64,000 bases of DNA from Coriolopsis trogii (GCA_020543525.1 JAHYIO010000004.1:930001-994000), one strand, 5' to 3'; shown: positions 12,031 to 24,692, counted from the first letter of the stretch. The notes: generated by a model from the sequence alone, not told the origin. Made by a program: numbers and translations.

Positions 12031-13937
12031 ATGACGGACCGGACTCCGGCCCGAGACCTTGGTTCCCACCGCGGCGCTCTCGTTGGGCTCGCGTCCGCTA
12101 ACTGCGGCTTTCTCACCGACCTCGACGACGACAGCGACGACGACGAGTTCATCATGCTCGTCACCAACGCCGTCGCGTCTGCTCTGCTTCTTGTGACTCC
12201 GTACACCTCGCAGGTCTCGGAGTCCTGCTTGTCGCAGTACTATTACGGCACTCACGGCCAACAGAACGTCTTCATCACCGACGACAATGTCTGTCTCTCC
12301 GAGGCTGCCAGTCACTTGTCGCAGGGCTCCATAGTCGCGCAGCTTGCTGAGGATACCCAGCAGCTTGTCTGGCTGCAACACCAAGCCGTTGACCCCTCGA
12401 TCAAGCCCGCGACCTTCGTGGATGAGTTCGACTCCTTCTTCTCGCGTCTGTCCTCTCCTGCTACCGTCAGCGGTGACCAGGTCGTCTTCGGAACGCAAGC
12501 TGCAGCAAAGATACTCTATCGTACTCCCTCTGCTGCTTTGATTTCCGTCGACAGCGAGACCGCGCTCACCCTCGACCTGCACCTTCCTCGCTTCTGGAAG
12601 GCTTCCCCTTTGCCCTCCACCCCTGTCCCATTTATCCCTGTTCCTTCGGACGCCATCGACCGCGTCAAGGTCATTTTGAACAACCTCAAGTTCGATCCTG
12701 TCATTGCCTCCATCGTCGGCAACATTTCCGTCCCTCAGCTTCGCGCGGACGTGCGTTACCTCACAGGCGAGCACCCCATGTCTGAGATCGTCTCCAGGCA
12801 TTCGTTCTCCAAGGGCGTTATCATTGCTGCCAACTGGCTCAAGGCGAACTTCGAGTCGCTCGGCGCAAGCTGCGAGCTCAAGCCCTTCCTCTCCGGTTTT
12901 GCGCCGAATGTCATCTGGTGCGCGCCAACGGCACCTGTCTTCCCGTCCGGCTAACAATCTCTTATGACAGCTCGTACGAGGGGTCTGAGAAGACGAACGA
13001 GACCGTCCTTATCAGCGCGCATTACGACAGCCGCGGCTCGTTTGGGAGCGTCCGTGCTCCAGGTGGCGACGACGACGGCTCAGGCACGACGGCGCTCCTC
13101 GGCATCGCGCATGTCATTGCGCGCAAGGGTCTCAAGTTCCGGAAGAACGTCCAACTCTGCGCCTTTGCTGGAGAGGAGCAGGGTCTCTACGGCTCGCGCT
13201 ACTACGCGCGCGAGTTGTACGACAAGGGCGCGAACCTCACGCTCATGATCCAAGCGGACATGCTTGGCTACCATGCCGCTGGCGAGCCCGCCCAACTGGG
13301 CCTTCCTGACATGTATGTATGCGCCTTCACTTGGCCGTGTCACGATTGTGCTCACTGTTGTCGTGCAGTATCGGTACTCCTGAGGTTACCCAGCTCGTGG
13401 CGAACTTGTCTGCCATCTACAGCCCAGAGCTGAAGGTTGGCTTCACCCCGGTACGTCCCAAACACTCCGTCTTGACATTCAACAAGGACAAAGCTAAGAA
13501 AGACTCATTGTCTTCTCAGGCGTGCTGCAGCGACCACCAGGTAGGCTGCCATTCCGCCGCACGCAGTGGCATTCCAGTACTCACTGTTTCGCCCATGCCA
13601 ACAGAGCTTCCACCAAATGGGCTTCCCCGCAACTCAGGTCTTCGAACGCGCGGGTCCGATCGCCGACCCCATGTACCACAACAGCGGTGAGGCTGCACGT
13701 TGCTGAGCTGTCGCTCTTCTCCATTGCTGATTGTATGCTTGTCTTGCTATACACTACATATGCATCAGGCGATCTGAGCGACCGCGACGGGTACGACTTC
13801 GAGCAGATCAAGTCTATCGCAAAGGTTCAGGTACGTATGCGATGTTGACGTGCGTTGCATTTGGCACACCTGACGAATATTTTCTGTCTTGTCAGTTTGC
13901 AACCTTGCTGCACGCGGCTGGATACGATCTTCCATGA
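12031..13937 (+). CDS. M28 family zinc aminopeptidase
   Basis: A metallopeptidase releasing N-terminal residues from peptides; fungal relatives are secreted. Seven exons (12031-12917, 12971-13312, 13369-13450, 13520-13540, 13605-13686, 13769-13830, 13896-13937) give about 505 residues. A propeptide-like region (QQLVWLQ, RYLTGEHPMSEIVSRHSF) precedes the catalytic domain. Zinc and catalytic residues are all visible: HYDSRGSFGS, APGGDDDGSG, FAGEEQGLYGS, IQADMLGY and CCSDHQ, ending in QFATLLHAAGYDLP. The fourth exon is only 21 nt and carries the last zinc-ligand His. The first available ATG gives no signal peptide although relatives are secreted, so a 5' exon may be missing from my model. A pseudogene copy lies at 4855-6745. 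Confidence 0.9.
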
Positions 13938-14187
13938 AGTCTCATAAGCGGAGTGGTGGAGTGCATTTGTGTTTGTCAATATGCATAATGAGCATAAATA
14001 TAATTCACTGCTTGACGAGCAGGTATGGTGGAACAGCGCATGCGGGCCCTTCCTCCTCCTCTAGCTCGCTAGCCCAATCTGGCGACAATCCGTCTAAATC
14101 AAGCAAGTACCGTCGAACTCCCGATTCAGCCCCCTTGCCTCGAGAAGTCGCCGCGGGATGTTAACCGGCCCAGTGACCCTTCAGATG

Positions 14188-14195
14188 GTATATAA
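14188..14195 (+). promoter_or_regulatory. TATA box of secreted-protein gene
   Basis: A TATATAAT-like box lies about 120 bp before the ATG at 14312, followed by a pyrimidine-rich CTCTTTCCCTCTC stretch typical of fungal promoters. Confidence 0.5.
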
Positions 14196-14311
14196 TGAAC
14201 CAGTAGAGAACGGTGGATTCCGCATCCCATTCCTCTCTTTCCCTCTCTCTATCATAGTCTAGGTCCACACAGTCGTTTCTAAGTCCCTCCTCAACCCTCG
14301 TCACCAGCAAG

Positions 14312-15431
14312 ATGCGTAGCCCCGTCGTCGCCTTCTCCCTCCTTGCCGCCGCCGCGGTCAGCCCTGCGCTTGTTTCGGGTGCCCCCACCTCCCCCAAGTT
14401 CGAGAATGCTACTGAGGCGCCCATAAAGACTCACCAGATCCGGGGCACCGCCGGTATTGCTGCCACCCCCGGCGCCGCCTTGGGCAGTATGGTTCAAGTT
14501 CCGCTGGGACCCAACGCGTCCAACGCGTCCAACTCGACTTCGCAGGCAAATCAGAACGACCCAGTCAGCCGTACTGCTGCCATGAAGAAGGCGAAAGCGC
14601 AGGCGCAGCCGGCCGCTCCCAAACTGAAGGCGGCCACGCTTAAGGGCAAGCGTGCGGGTGGCAATGGCACTGCGGGTGGTAACTCCTACTCGGACGCTCG
14701 CATACCATGCTCATATTATCCTGACGCATTCACGCAGACACTGCTGGTGGTAACGCAGCTCTCCCCCAGATTCCTGCGGGTGTCCACAGGCGTGCGGGCA
14801 ACGCTGGCAGCACGGGTGGCAATTGCAACATCTACAGTGGTGCGATTTCGGACGTCTCGGGTGGTTCCGCCATCAACGCGGCCGACGAGCAGGGCACCGA
14901 TACAAACAACGGTGGCAGTAAGTACTTATGAGTCTTTGTAGGGCTGCTCAAGTCGTTCTGCTGGTCCGCTCGTTCAGTTTCCTGCTCATCAGCCTCAAGC
15001 CTACGGAGGCGTGCCGGTCATTGACGCATCGATGATGCGCGCTCCTGCTCGACCAATCCGCGGCCAAATACCAACGTCGCTTCGCGTCTGTTAAGCAGGA
15101 AAGTGAACGAGCGGACGAACAGAAAGAACAAAGTAGCCCTTGTGTACAGCCATTTGGCTGATCTTGGAATAGACACCGCCTGTGGTGCGGGAGGTACCAT
15201 CTCTGGTGAGCCCTACGATGGAAACGCGTCGGCCTTTGGGCCCGGCGGCTCCTCAGCTGGTTCTGTTGTTGGTGGTTTCCTCTACGATAACGGCGGCTCT
15301 ATCGTCAACATGGTCGGATCCAGTGAGACTTATTGCATCCAAGCACCCTGTGCTCTAGGCTCATGACGTATACAGACACCGCCGGTGGCGGAGATATCAT
15401 CGATACTGGCAAGTTGCCGCGACGGTACTAG
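14312..15431 (+). CDS. Secreted Gly/Asn-rich protein, unknown function
   Basis: Four exons (14312-14678, 14738-14917, 15173-15322, 15376-15431) give about 250 residues. Residues 1-23 form a classical signal peptide (MRSPVVAFSLLAAAAVSPAL). Next comes a Thr/Ala/Lys-rich stretch with NASN repeats that are possible N-glycosylation sites. The rest is a glycine- and asparagine-rich region (TAGGN, SGGSAIN, NTAGGGDIIDTG). Every intron is phase 1, and exons 2 and 3 (180 and 150 nt) are multiples of three, so the exons are symmetric modules; exon 4 opens with NTAGG, and exon 2 with a similar TAGGN. The third intron is long (255 bp). I do not recognise a family; a cell-wall or extracellular matrix protein is possible. 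The C-terminal exon is the least certain. Confidence 0.65.
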
Positions 15432-16227
15432 TGAATGGGCTTAAGGGTACTATACCTCAAGGATGTCATGTCCATCATAGCCCTTATTCTGCGTGTTCGT
15501 CCGTCTGGTGAACAGGCGTCCATACTTATCGGCAATTTCTACCATTTCATCATTGCGCAGTGCTATCGCAAGCTCTTCGCGCGTTTGCAGACTCAGCCCA
15601 ACTATCGCTTGTGGACGCACCATCCCCTTGTAGCTCTACGCAACTTTTACGAGTCGCCACTGGCACTCTAAGCAAGTCCCCACACGCCGTCTGCCAGTGG
15701 AGCGCCTGGCCGCGCGCTGACGTTGGGGAGCGTAGGTTGGCAGTAGCCGGGTTGTAACCCTCGCGTACGACGATGACTCTCCTGTGGCTCAACAACCTTT
15801 TACGCCCCAAATTACAAACATTTCTTCTTTGTTTCACAACAGTTGCAATCCCCTGCTCGAATTGTACAACAAGCGTGTGGGAAGAAGCTTGCCGTGGATG
15901 GTGGACTAGGCGTTCTGAATGAATTGTGCGCCATCATGGTTGGTGACAGAACGCGTTCGCGAGAATATGGTTCAGTTTCAACAATCTCCGCTGGTATCTT
16001 CCGAATATACTTCGGGCAAGCGCCCGAACACAATGAACACTGGCAAACCAAACACGGCGGGCGTGGATACGGCCTCCGCGCCATCACTGAGGATATAATG
16101 GTTCCAAAGTCGACCAACACGCGCAACGTCAGGCGGCTATGAGGTGAGCTGAGACAGGGCTATATTCAATTGCAGGATCGAGACGCCCTAGACGTGCTAA
16201 AATTGAACTAGCAGTGCATAGCATGTT
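15432..16227. other. Intergenic, nothing recognised
   Basis: This is the space between the 3' ends of two convergent genes. I see no motif-bearing frame, RNA gene or repeat. Confidence 0.5.
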
Positions 16228-18538
16228 TCAGTTATGTTCTCGTGTGAGCCAGGCTCGAGTGCGTTTCGCCCAACTGTGCGACTCAGATGAGCCGTCGTTG
16301 ATTCTGTGTATGTCACAGTCAGTCGAGGGTCAAGAACAACAAGGAACGGCTGGCATGAATACATACGACGCATTGATGACTTCCTCAAGGCCAGATTTGA
16401 AGTCCATTTCCGAATACGGCACAAGGGACGCGTGCTTCCACAGCCGCGCACCTACGTACAGCACCGGAAAGAACATCATGGGGAAGTAGTTCGTCACGAA
16501 CGTGTCCGCTTGCCAATGGTCTTTAAGGAAGACGGTCCAACCGCTGAACTGTCGCGATGGAGACCGTGAGCGAGGTAACGTGTCACAAACAACAATACCC
16601 GACTTACCAGCATGACGAACAGACAACCGACTGTAGCGTACCACCCGGCAAACGGCTGCAAGGGAGATCTGTACGGGAGCGTGGTTCGGTCTATGTTTTG
16701 AGCCTTAAGCCCGCGGTAGAACCTGATATAAGTCACCGTGATGCCGAACCAACTCGTGAGACCAGCCATAGCATTCCTAGGAGAGTACACATTAGCGTAT
16801 GCTTCGAGTGAAGATCAAAGCAGAGACTGACATATTGGAGAGCCATGTGAATACCTTACCGCTACCGCTGTTGGTCGCCATGAATGATAAGAACGAGAAC
16901 AGGGCGCATACAGCCACCGCCACCCATGGCAGTCCGTGTCGAGTGACTTTGAGAAAGACGGACGGCGCGTTCCCATTCAATGCGAGACTGTCTATGATTA
17001 TGAACATTGTAAGCATCTGGGCAAATCGTGAAGTCATATACACTCACACAGAGCTCGAGAGCTCGAGTACAGGTCGCTGTTTGCAGCGGACCATGCGGAT
17101 GAGAGAATCGCAGCATTTATGATCTGTGATAGTGTTAACTTTGGGGGTAGTCAACCAGGCAAACACCCACCGAAGGAAGAATCTTGATCCCAGCTCTGTC
17201 GATCGCGATGACGAATGGAGAGGCGGCGGCAGTGCCACCTGTCACATCCAGTCGTTCGTCGTTGGATGGCACCAGCAAGCCAATGATGGTAACGCCGCCG
17301 ATGTAGAACAACAACAGGCGAATGTAGACGCTTTTGATTGCCTTCGGAATGTTCTTCCTCGGATTCTTCACCTCGGCGCCTGCGATCTGTACTATATGCA
17401 TGAGAAACGACATCGTGGATACAAAATGAGGACATACGGCGACTATCTCAGTTCCGACGTATGCAAATGCGGCCTGGGACATTACAGCGGACCATCCTAG
17501 AAAACGGCCCTTCACACCCTTGATGTTGTCATACTGTACAAACGGTCCAGGATTCTTCCAATACCGGAAACCCACTCGATCATGGTCGGGTCCGCCGCCG
17601 AGGTCTAGGACGATCCCAAGGACAATAAGACCGGAGATAGTGATCACCTTGATCGAGGCGAACACAAATTCGGCCTCGCCATACGCGCCTAGAATATATC
17701 AGTTGTTGATAACAAAGGTCATTCACAATGAGTGATACTCGCCTGCACCGAAGACGTTAATAATGAGGACGACTGCTAGGCACATCGAGATCCACGCCGC
17801 ACTATTGACGTCTTTGTTCCTATCAAAGCTCGGTGAGATGGGTCACTCGTCGCAAGATCAAAGTGTAGGAATATCACCAGTAACTGAGAACAACAGACGC
17901 AGCACTGAGCTCGGTTGGCAGAGTGATCGTCCAGTTGTACCCTTATTCTCCTGCGTTAGAGGTCGGGTATCAGCTCGAGGTGTACGTCCTGACTCACAGT
18001 ACAGCCAGCCTAGAGCAAAAGACCACGCTGGATCTACAAAGCATTCCGCCAGGGTGAGGTGTCCTCCAGGAATCGGGAGGAATGCGATCATCTCGCCCAG
18101 AGATATCTGTGCACTAGGCGTCAGCTCAATAGTCGGACTGGAGAGAATGGCTGCACTTGCCATTACAGTGTAACAAACTGAACCCATTACGATGTAAGCA
18201 ATCAATATGCCTATAGGGCCGCCACCTCGAAGGGCATTGGCAGTCCCCAAAAACAAGCCTGTGCCGATGACGCCTGGCAAACAGTTGGTCAGTCAGCCTG
18301 GGGACGCATTGAGAGTCTGGAATAGGCACCTCCGATGCTGAGTGTGTGGAATCTCAGTAAATCGTCCGCACATGATACGCTATTGCGCGTACCCGATCAT
18401 CGTAATATGCCTGTCTTTCATCTGCCTCCTGAGCCCATTTTGTGCGGTAGGGCGCGTCGCAACGTCAGCTTCTATGTCGATAGAGATAAAGGCATCCTCC
18501 GCGGAGCCTGTCTCAACCTTGTCGTTCTCAATTGGCAT
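16228..18538 (-). CDS. Amino-acid permease (AAT/APC family)
   Basis: A plasma-membrane proton/amino-acid symporter of the fungal YAT type, about 550 residues and 12 predicted membrane helices. The start is MPIENDKVETGS at 18538. Diagnostic stretches in order are HITMIGIGGVIGTGLFLGTA, GSVCYT/ISLGEMIAFLPIPGGH, GWLYWYNWTITLPTELSAAS, FASIKVITISGLIVLGIVLD, AFAYVGTEIVAITAGEAEVKNPRK-like sequence (seen as AGAEVKNPRKNIPKAI), SSSRALYSLALNGNAP and LTSWFGITVTYIRFYRGL. The C-terminal tail is SGLEEVINAS plus a short hydrophilic end. The gene has about a dozen introns. One exon, 18330-18337, is only 8 nt and completes the GIGG motif between two introns of about 55 bp. The gene diverges from the BBC1-like gene with about 950 bp between them. 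Substrate specificity cannot be read from the sequence. Confidence 0.92.
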
Positions 18539-19488
18539 GATTTCGGAGCACCAAGAGGAAGCAGAAGAAAACCGCACGGACTTGTTGCAGAGTTCAGGCC
18601 CACTCCAGCAAGAGGCGTGTGACCATCTAGCACCTTATCGCTGAAAAGAAGGGTGTGGTATAGCCGCTCAAGAAGCACTGGCACTGGCGACAACCTGTCG
18701 AGTACACAGTCCGATGCTCAGATCAGGTGGACAGCATATGGCGAGAGATTCCCGTACGTCCGATAGACTCAGGTCATGGTACGATGTATGGCAGACGGAG
18801 TGGTGGGCATCGTCTGCCTTTAATGACCCTCAGACTGAAGCTACCATGCCCTTCTGGAATCTATCGGGTAAACCTGTCGTTGAAACATTGAACACTATGA
18901 GTTCTATGCGTGTATTTGAGAGGGTTCGAGTACTCAACAGTTGTCCCGTGGCGATTTGGATTCCTCCGGTGAGGCTCCGTTCACCGCGTGAAACTCAATG
19001 AACTCCGCAGGACTTATAAGCAGTCCAGTGCAAGCATGTTACAGCACCAGCTAAACCTGAATATATACCTCGTGTTGTCGAACTCGGAGGAAGAAGAGTA
19101 CCCGCGTTGACATTTTGCCGTGATTCAAACCTCCCACATACACAAGCGCCAATCTTATCTTATCCTCACACGAGATATGCTGTGCAGCCGCCCGCCACGA
19201 CCTGGATTCTAAACTGAAGACAAGTTACAACCATACCGCGATCGAACATACGGTGAGGTGCTACATTACTAAGGCAGCGACGGCGAACTTCATAAGTGCG
19301 GTTGATTTGATGTGAGTGCATGGCTTTCGAAGGGAAGACCCGCCTGATACCAGACGGTTTCCGCAGCAGGCAGTTGGTGAAGTTCCTTACCTTGTGGACG
19401 TTCGATCATAGCTCATCTCGTATAGTAGAGACTCCTGTGCGCTCTGCAGAGACACTTACGGAAGCAATCTGATCTCAGCCCAACAACG
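18539..19488. promoter_or_regulatory. Divergent promoter region
   Basis: This 950-bp space lies between the permease start (minus) and the BBC1-like start (plus) and must carry both promoters. I see no gene in it and no binding site I can name with confidence. Confidence 0.4.
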
Positions 19489-21381
19489 ATGCCAACTTTC
19501 GCAGGTGAGCACCTCTCACGCATCTTGGCGGCGCCCATCTGTCATGCTTCTTCTCACAAACTGCTCCCACCTCAACCCAAACATACGCGTACACCATGCA
19601 AGAGCTACGAAACAAAGCTGCAAAAGCAGCCGACGCCACCTCGACAAAGCTCGGTAATACACGTGACCGCATGACCAGCCAGCCGAGCAAGAATATCAAC
19701 TGGAGTGCTGAGATCAAGCCCAAACCACCTCCACCGCCCAAACCTGAGCTGAAATGGCCGGCGCCGCCTCAGCGGGCCAACTCATCTACGAGTAGTACCT
19801 CGACAAAGTCCGACGTTGGACCCTCCGGGAAACCCCTCGTACCATTACGGAAGACCGGCACGGCCCTCACACCGTCACCAAGTCTTTCAAGGTCGGTCAG
19901 CCAGGCCAGCAATGCGAGTGCCGCCAGTACAAGTCCACCCTTGCCCCCGCTTCGCTCTCTAGGCGGCGTGTCTCCCAGCCCAGGACCCACTGGCCCTCCA
20001 CCGGTCATTCGCAGAGAAACTCGACCGGACGCTGTCGCGCTGCCCCTCCCTCCCCCAGCGAGGAGCATACCGCGGATCGTGACGCCCCAGCCTGAGCAGG
20101 CGGCTGACGTTGATCGAATCGACTGGGCAAACCTGACGCCCGAGGACAAGGAGGCGTTCTTTAGTTGGCTCGATGAATTCTTCGCGCATTACCTAGGAAA
20201 AGCTATGCCGACACGCGAGCGTATCCCCACAAATACTGTGAGGCACATCAAGGCGGACCCTGGCGTGCGCACTCCATCGCCGATAGTGTCTGGGCCGGTG
20301 GGTGTCTGCATTTATGCTTTCATATAAACCACTGATAATGAATGGTGTCCAGCCTCGAGTCGCTACCGCATCCCGCCCGAAGACACCGCCACGACCCACG
20401 TTCAGCGCCCCAGATGAGTACGATCCCGCCACCTTCACTACTTCCTGGCCACCACACCCAGAGCACAGTTCCGCCGCTGAAGATCTCGCCCACTACTTCA
20501 CGCCCTCCGCCCACTGGGACTCGCCCTGGTACACAGACCAATCGAGCATGATGCCCCCGCCCTTGGTCGCATACCGCGACAAGGCCTACACCGGCAGCTG
20601 GTCTTCAGACGGGCGCACCCAGACCCTCTTCAGAGGCGTCATCTTCGCCGACCTCAGCCTCTGCTTCTACACCGTCTCCTGGCCGCAGCACGCACCCCCG
20701 ACCCACGACCCAAACGACCCCCGCACCGTCTCCCGCCACGCCGTTTTCCGCCCGCCCCCACAGCCCTGGCCCCGCGAGCTCCTGCTCGAGGCGCACGAGA
20801 CGTACGGCGAGTCCGTCGCGGGCTTCGCAGAGAGCTTCGAGGGCACGGGCCGCTTCTGCGCGCGCGGGGAGTGCTGGGACCTCGCGGACGAAGGGCTCAA
20901 GTACTGTTCCCAATTCGAGGCTGACGGCGTACCCCGGCCCGTGCCCTGCGTCTCCAAGACGCACGGCCACCTCATCTACGAGGCTAAGGCGACAGACAAG
21001 GGGCGCAAGCAGGTCGGCCGGTGGCGCGGGGGTGACGACCGCGTGCGCAGGGGAGACATCGTGCAGTGGCTCAGCGCGCGGGTCGCGAACGGTCCTCGCG
21101 GGTGGTCCATCCTCGGCGCCCCAGACCATACGGCGATTGTCGTGAGCGACATGGTGCCGAAAGTAGGCGTGCAGGACGGGATGGTGGTGCGCCCGGCAGA
21201 CATGGGCACATTGGAGGTCGTGGAGCAGGGCGGGGGGAAGACGCCGTTCCGCGCGAAATATGATCTGTCGCAGTTTGAGGAGGGCGAGGTGTGGATATAC
21301 CGTCCGGTAGGAATGGAGGCGTACTTGGGTACGGTCTTGGTGGCAAAGTGTCCGGAGGGCTTGGAGACTTGCACGATTTGA
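19489..21381 (+). CDS. BBC1/AIM3-like protein, cysteine-proteinase fold
   Basis: Three exons (19489-19504, 19603-20297, 20353-21381) give about 579 residues. The 16-nt first exon yields MPTFAELRNKAAKAAD, typical of this fungal actin-patch family. A proline-rich low-complexity region (PPPPPKP and SPSLSRS runs) could bind SH3 domains. A short helical segment (IDWANLTPEDKEAFFSWLDEFFAHYL) follows. The C-terminal domain has a papain/NlpC-like arrangement: a candidate nucleophile Cys in RGECWDLADEGLKYC and a candidate His in LGAPDHTAIVV. Unlike yeast Bbc1, no SH3 domain is visible. A role in endocytic actin regulation is inferred from family membership only. The 3' end converges on DIM1 about 200 bp away. 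Confidence 0.7.
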
Positions 21382-21580
21382 CTCTGATGGCTGCATGATC
21401 GTACTCTCTTATTTTCACATCAGGGATCCGGGGTGATTAAACTATACCAGTACTGGATGCAACGCATTCTGCGGGAGAACGTGTCCATGGGACACGAACA
21501 GACACGTTCCAGAATTGAGCGAATAAATTACAACAAACCCCGCAGGAAGCTGATCCAAAGACATATACAAAGCACAAAAA

Positions 21581-22844
<1,264 letters not shown>

Positions 22845-23282
22845 GATGTTGTAGCGAGTACGCGAGCGATGCAAGAGGAGGACGAGCACTGTAAGTAGAG
22901 ATAATTTGTGGCCTCCCAATCCGGACAGGATGTGGCGTGGGAATTGTTTTCGCGAAGCTTTGCATGTGCAGTCCAACTCAAGTTCTGAACGTTAACATTC
23001 AATTTTCACGACGCACATCAGCGCACATCGCCAAGTGGTCTCGAGAACCTGGCTCATCAACGGCAATATGCTTTCTGAAGCTGTCCTTCGCGTCAAGGTG
23101 ATATGAATAGCTGTTCACGGTGGGAGCCTGCGTATGCTGCGTTGGCGCTCTAAGCGCCACTGCGGTCTCCAATGTTTTTCTCCAAGACCCCACAGTAACC
23201 TGATTGCCTGCAGCTCGCGGTGAAAGGAAAGTCGTGAAAGGGTGATGACGAGCTCGGCAGACCTTTGACCACGGTGGGGACC

Positions 23283-23290
23283 TGACGTCA
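23283..23290. promoter_or_regulatory. CRE/ATF site (TGACGTCA)
   Basis: A perfect palindromic cAMP-response element lies 40 bp before a TATA box and about 150 bp before the ATG of the SMP-repeat gene. In fungi this site is bound by Atf1/Sko1-type bZIP regulators of the stress MAP-kinase pathway, which fits the encoded product. Confidence 0.6.
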
Positions 23291-23320
23291 ATCCATGCAA
23301 CTGGCAGAATGGACTTCAGG

Positions 23321-23329
23321 TATATAAAT
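23321..23329 (+). promoter_or_regulatory. TATA box of SMP-repeat gene
   Basis: TATATAAAT lies about 115 bp upstream of the ATG at 23438, next to the CRE site. Confidence 0.65.
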
Positions 23330-23437
23330 CCCTGTGTAGAGAGGGAATGCCCCTCACAACACTCACGACTTCCTCCAATTCTGAATTGACTTACGAACGA
23401 TCACGACCAACAACTCTCTGTCTCTACTTTATCCATC

Positions 23438-24692
23438 ATGTCCTCCCAGAACTCTGGCCACATTTTCGAGGTCGCCCACAAGGACGCCTCTCGTTTCCCC
23501 GCTGGGCCCGTCAACCTGAAGGACATCTCTGAAGGTACGTTCCAATCGAGTGTTACGTTCACTCGTCGCCTCTTACCGATGAGTCTTGTAGCCGACGCTC
23601 GCAGATTGATGTCTGAGGAACACAAGGCTCTCGGATACCGTCCTCCTCCGGGTTCTCTCGCTGCACAGGCACAGGCTGCAGTCGCGCGACATGAGACCCA
23701 GCATGCCGAGGAGAAATCCCTCACCATCGAGGAGGAAAAGCTCAGGAAAGCCGCACTTCTCGACGCCGAGCGCATCCAGCAAGAGCGCGAGGCTGTCGCA
23801 AGCTCCGCTGTGGATCTGAACTCCGTTGGTGAAGGCGAGCGTGAATTTTCTGTCACATTTGTAGCTACCACTGACATGGCCAAATATTTTACAGCTGAAG
23901 CTCGGAAACTCATGTCTGACGAGCACAAAGCTTTGGGCTACCGCCCTCCACCTGGTTCGCTCGCTTCTGAGGCTCAAGCTGCGGCAGCGAAGCACCCGGA
24001 CGCCTCTGCAGGCGTCGACACCGCTACCCTTGCTCGCGCCGCGCTTGAAGACGCGACCCATATCGCTTCTCCCAACTCGAAGAATCTCGACGTTCACAAC
24101 GTCGGCAAAGGTCAGTCGCTATTATCTGACTAGCCGTTGAACTGTGAGGCTGACTGTAACCTATTCAGCGGAAGCTCGTAAACTCATGTCCGAGGAGCAC
24201 CGTGCTCTCGGGTACCGTCCGCCCCCAGGTTCCCTCGCCGCCACCGCTCAAGCCGAGGCCGCTAAACACCCCGACAAGAGCGCCGGCGTCGACCCGGCCA
24301 CGCTCGCTCAGGCGGCATTGGAGGATGCTCGGAGGATCGAGGCCCAACGTGCAGCCAATAACGGCACGCATCCTTCTCTACCGAACCCCACCGAAGCCCT
24401 GAACCTTGACACCATCAGTGCCCCAGAGGCACGCACGCTCCAGTCCGAGGAGCACAAGACGCTCGGCTACCGCCCCCCTGCAGGCTCTGCGGCCGCGATG
24501 GCTCAGAGTGTGGTCGACTCGCGTGCACAGGTGCCCGTGACGAAGGAGATGGCGGCGTCGCTGGAGTCGCAGGAGCATAAGGCGCGCGGGCATCTCCCCG
24601 AAAGTGGCACGATCGCGCCTGTCGCGCAGAGTCTCGCGGACAAGAACGCGCAGGATGGCGGGAACAGGACTCTCGGTGACGTCGGCTTGTGA
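23438..24692 (+). CDS. SMP-repeat (LEA-like) stress protein
   Basis: Four exons (23438-23534, 23592-23834, 23895-24110, 24169-24692) give about 359 hydrophilic residues. Four full copies of (E/D)ARxLMSxEHxxLGYRPPPGSLA, plus a fifth degenerate copy (SLESQEHKARGHLP), match the seed-maturation-protein domain. Each of the first three copies is followed by an Ala/Gln-rich helix. Related LEA-like proteins are linked to desiccation and heat tolerance; that role here is inferred. The three introns sit at the same place at the head of repeats 1-3, so intron and repeat were duplicated together. Intron 2 appears to start with GC instead of GT. Introns 1 and 2 (57 and 60 bp) are multiples of three without stops, so retention would lengthen the protein. 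A CRE and a TATA box precede the gene. Confidence 0.85.

Noticed and set aside
11899..12957. Long minus-strand frame opposite the M28 gene (352 codons)
   Set aside because: A shadow of the GC-biased M28 first exon; the plus-strand frame has clear family homology and splice sites.
20605..21396. Long minus-strand frame opposite the BBC1-like gene
   Set aside because: A composition shadow; the plus strand has the conserved domain.
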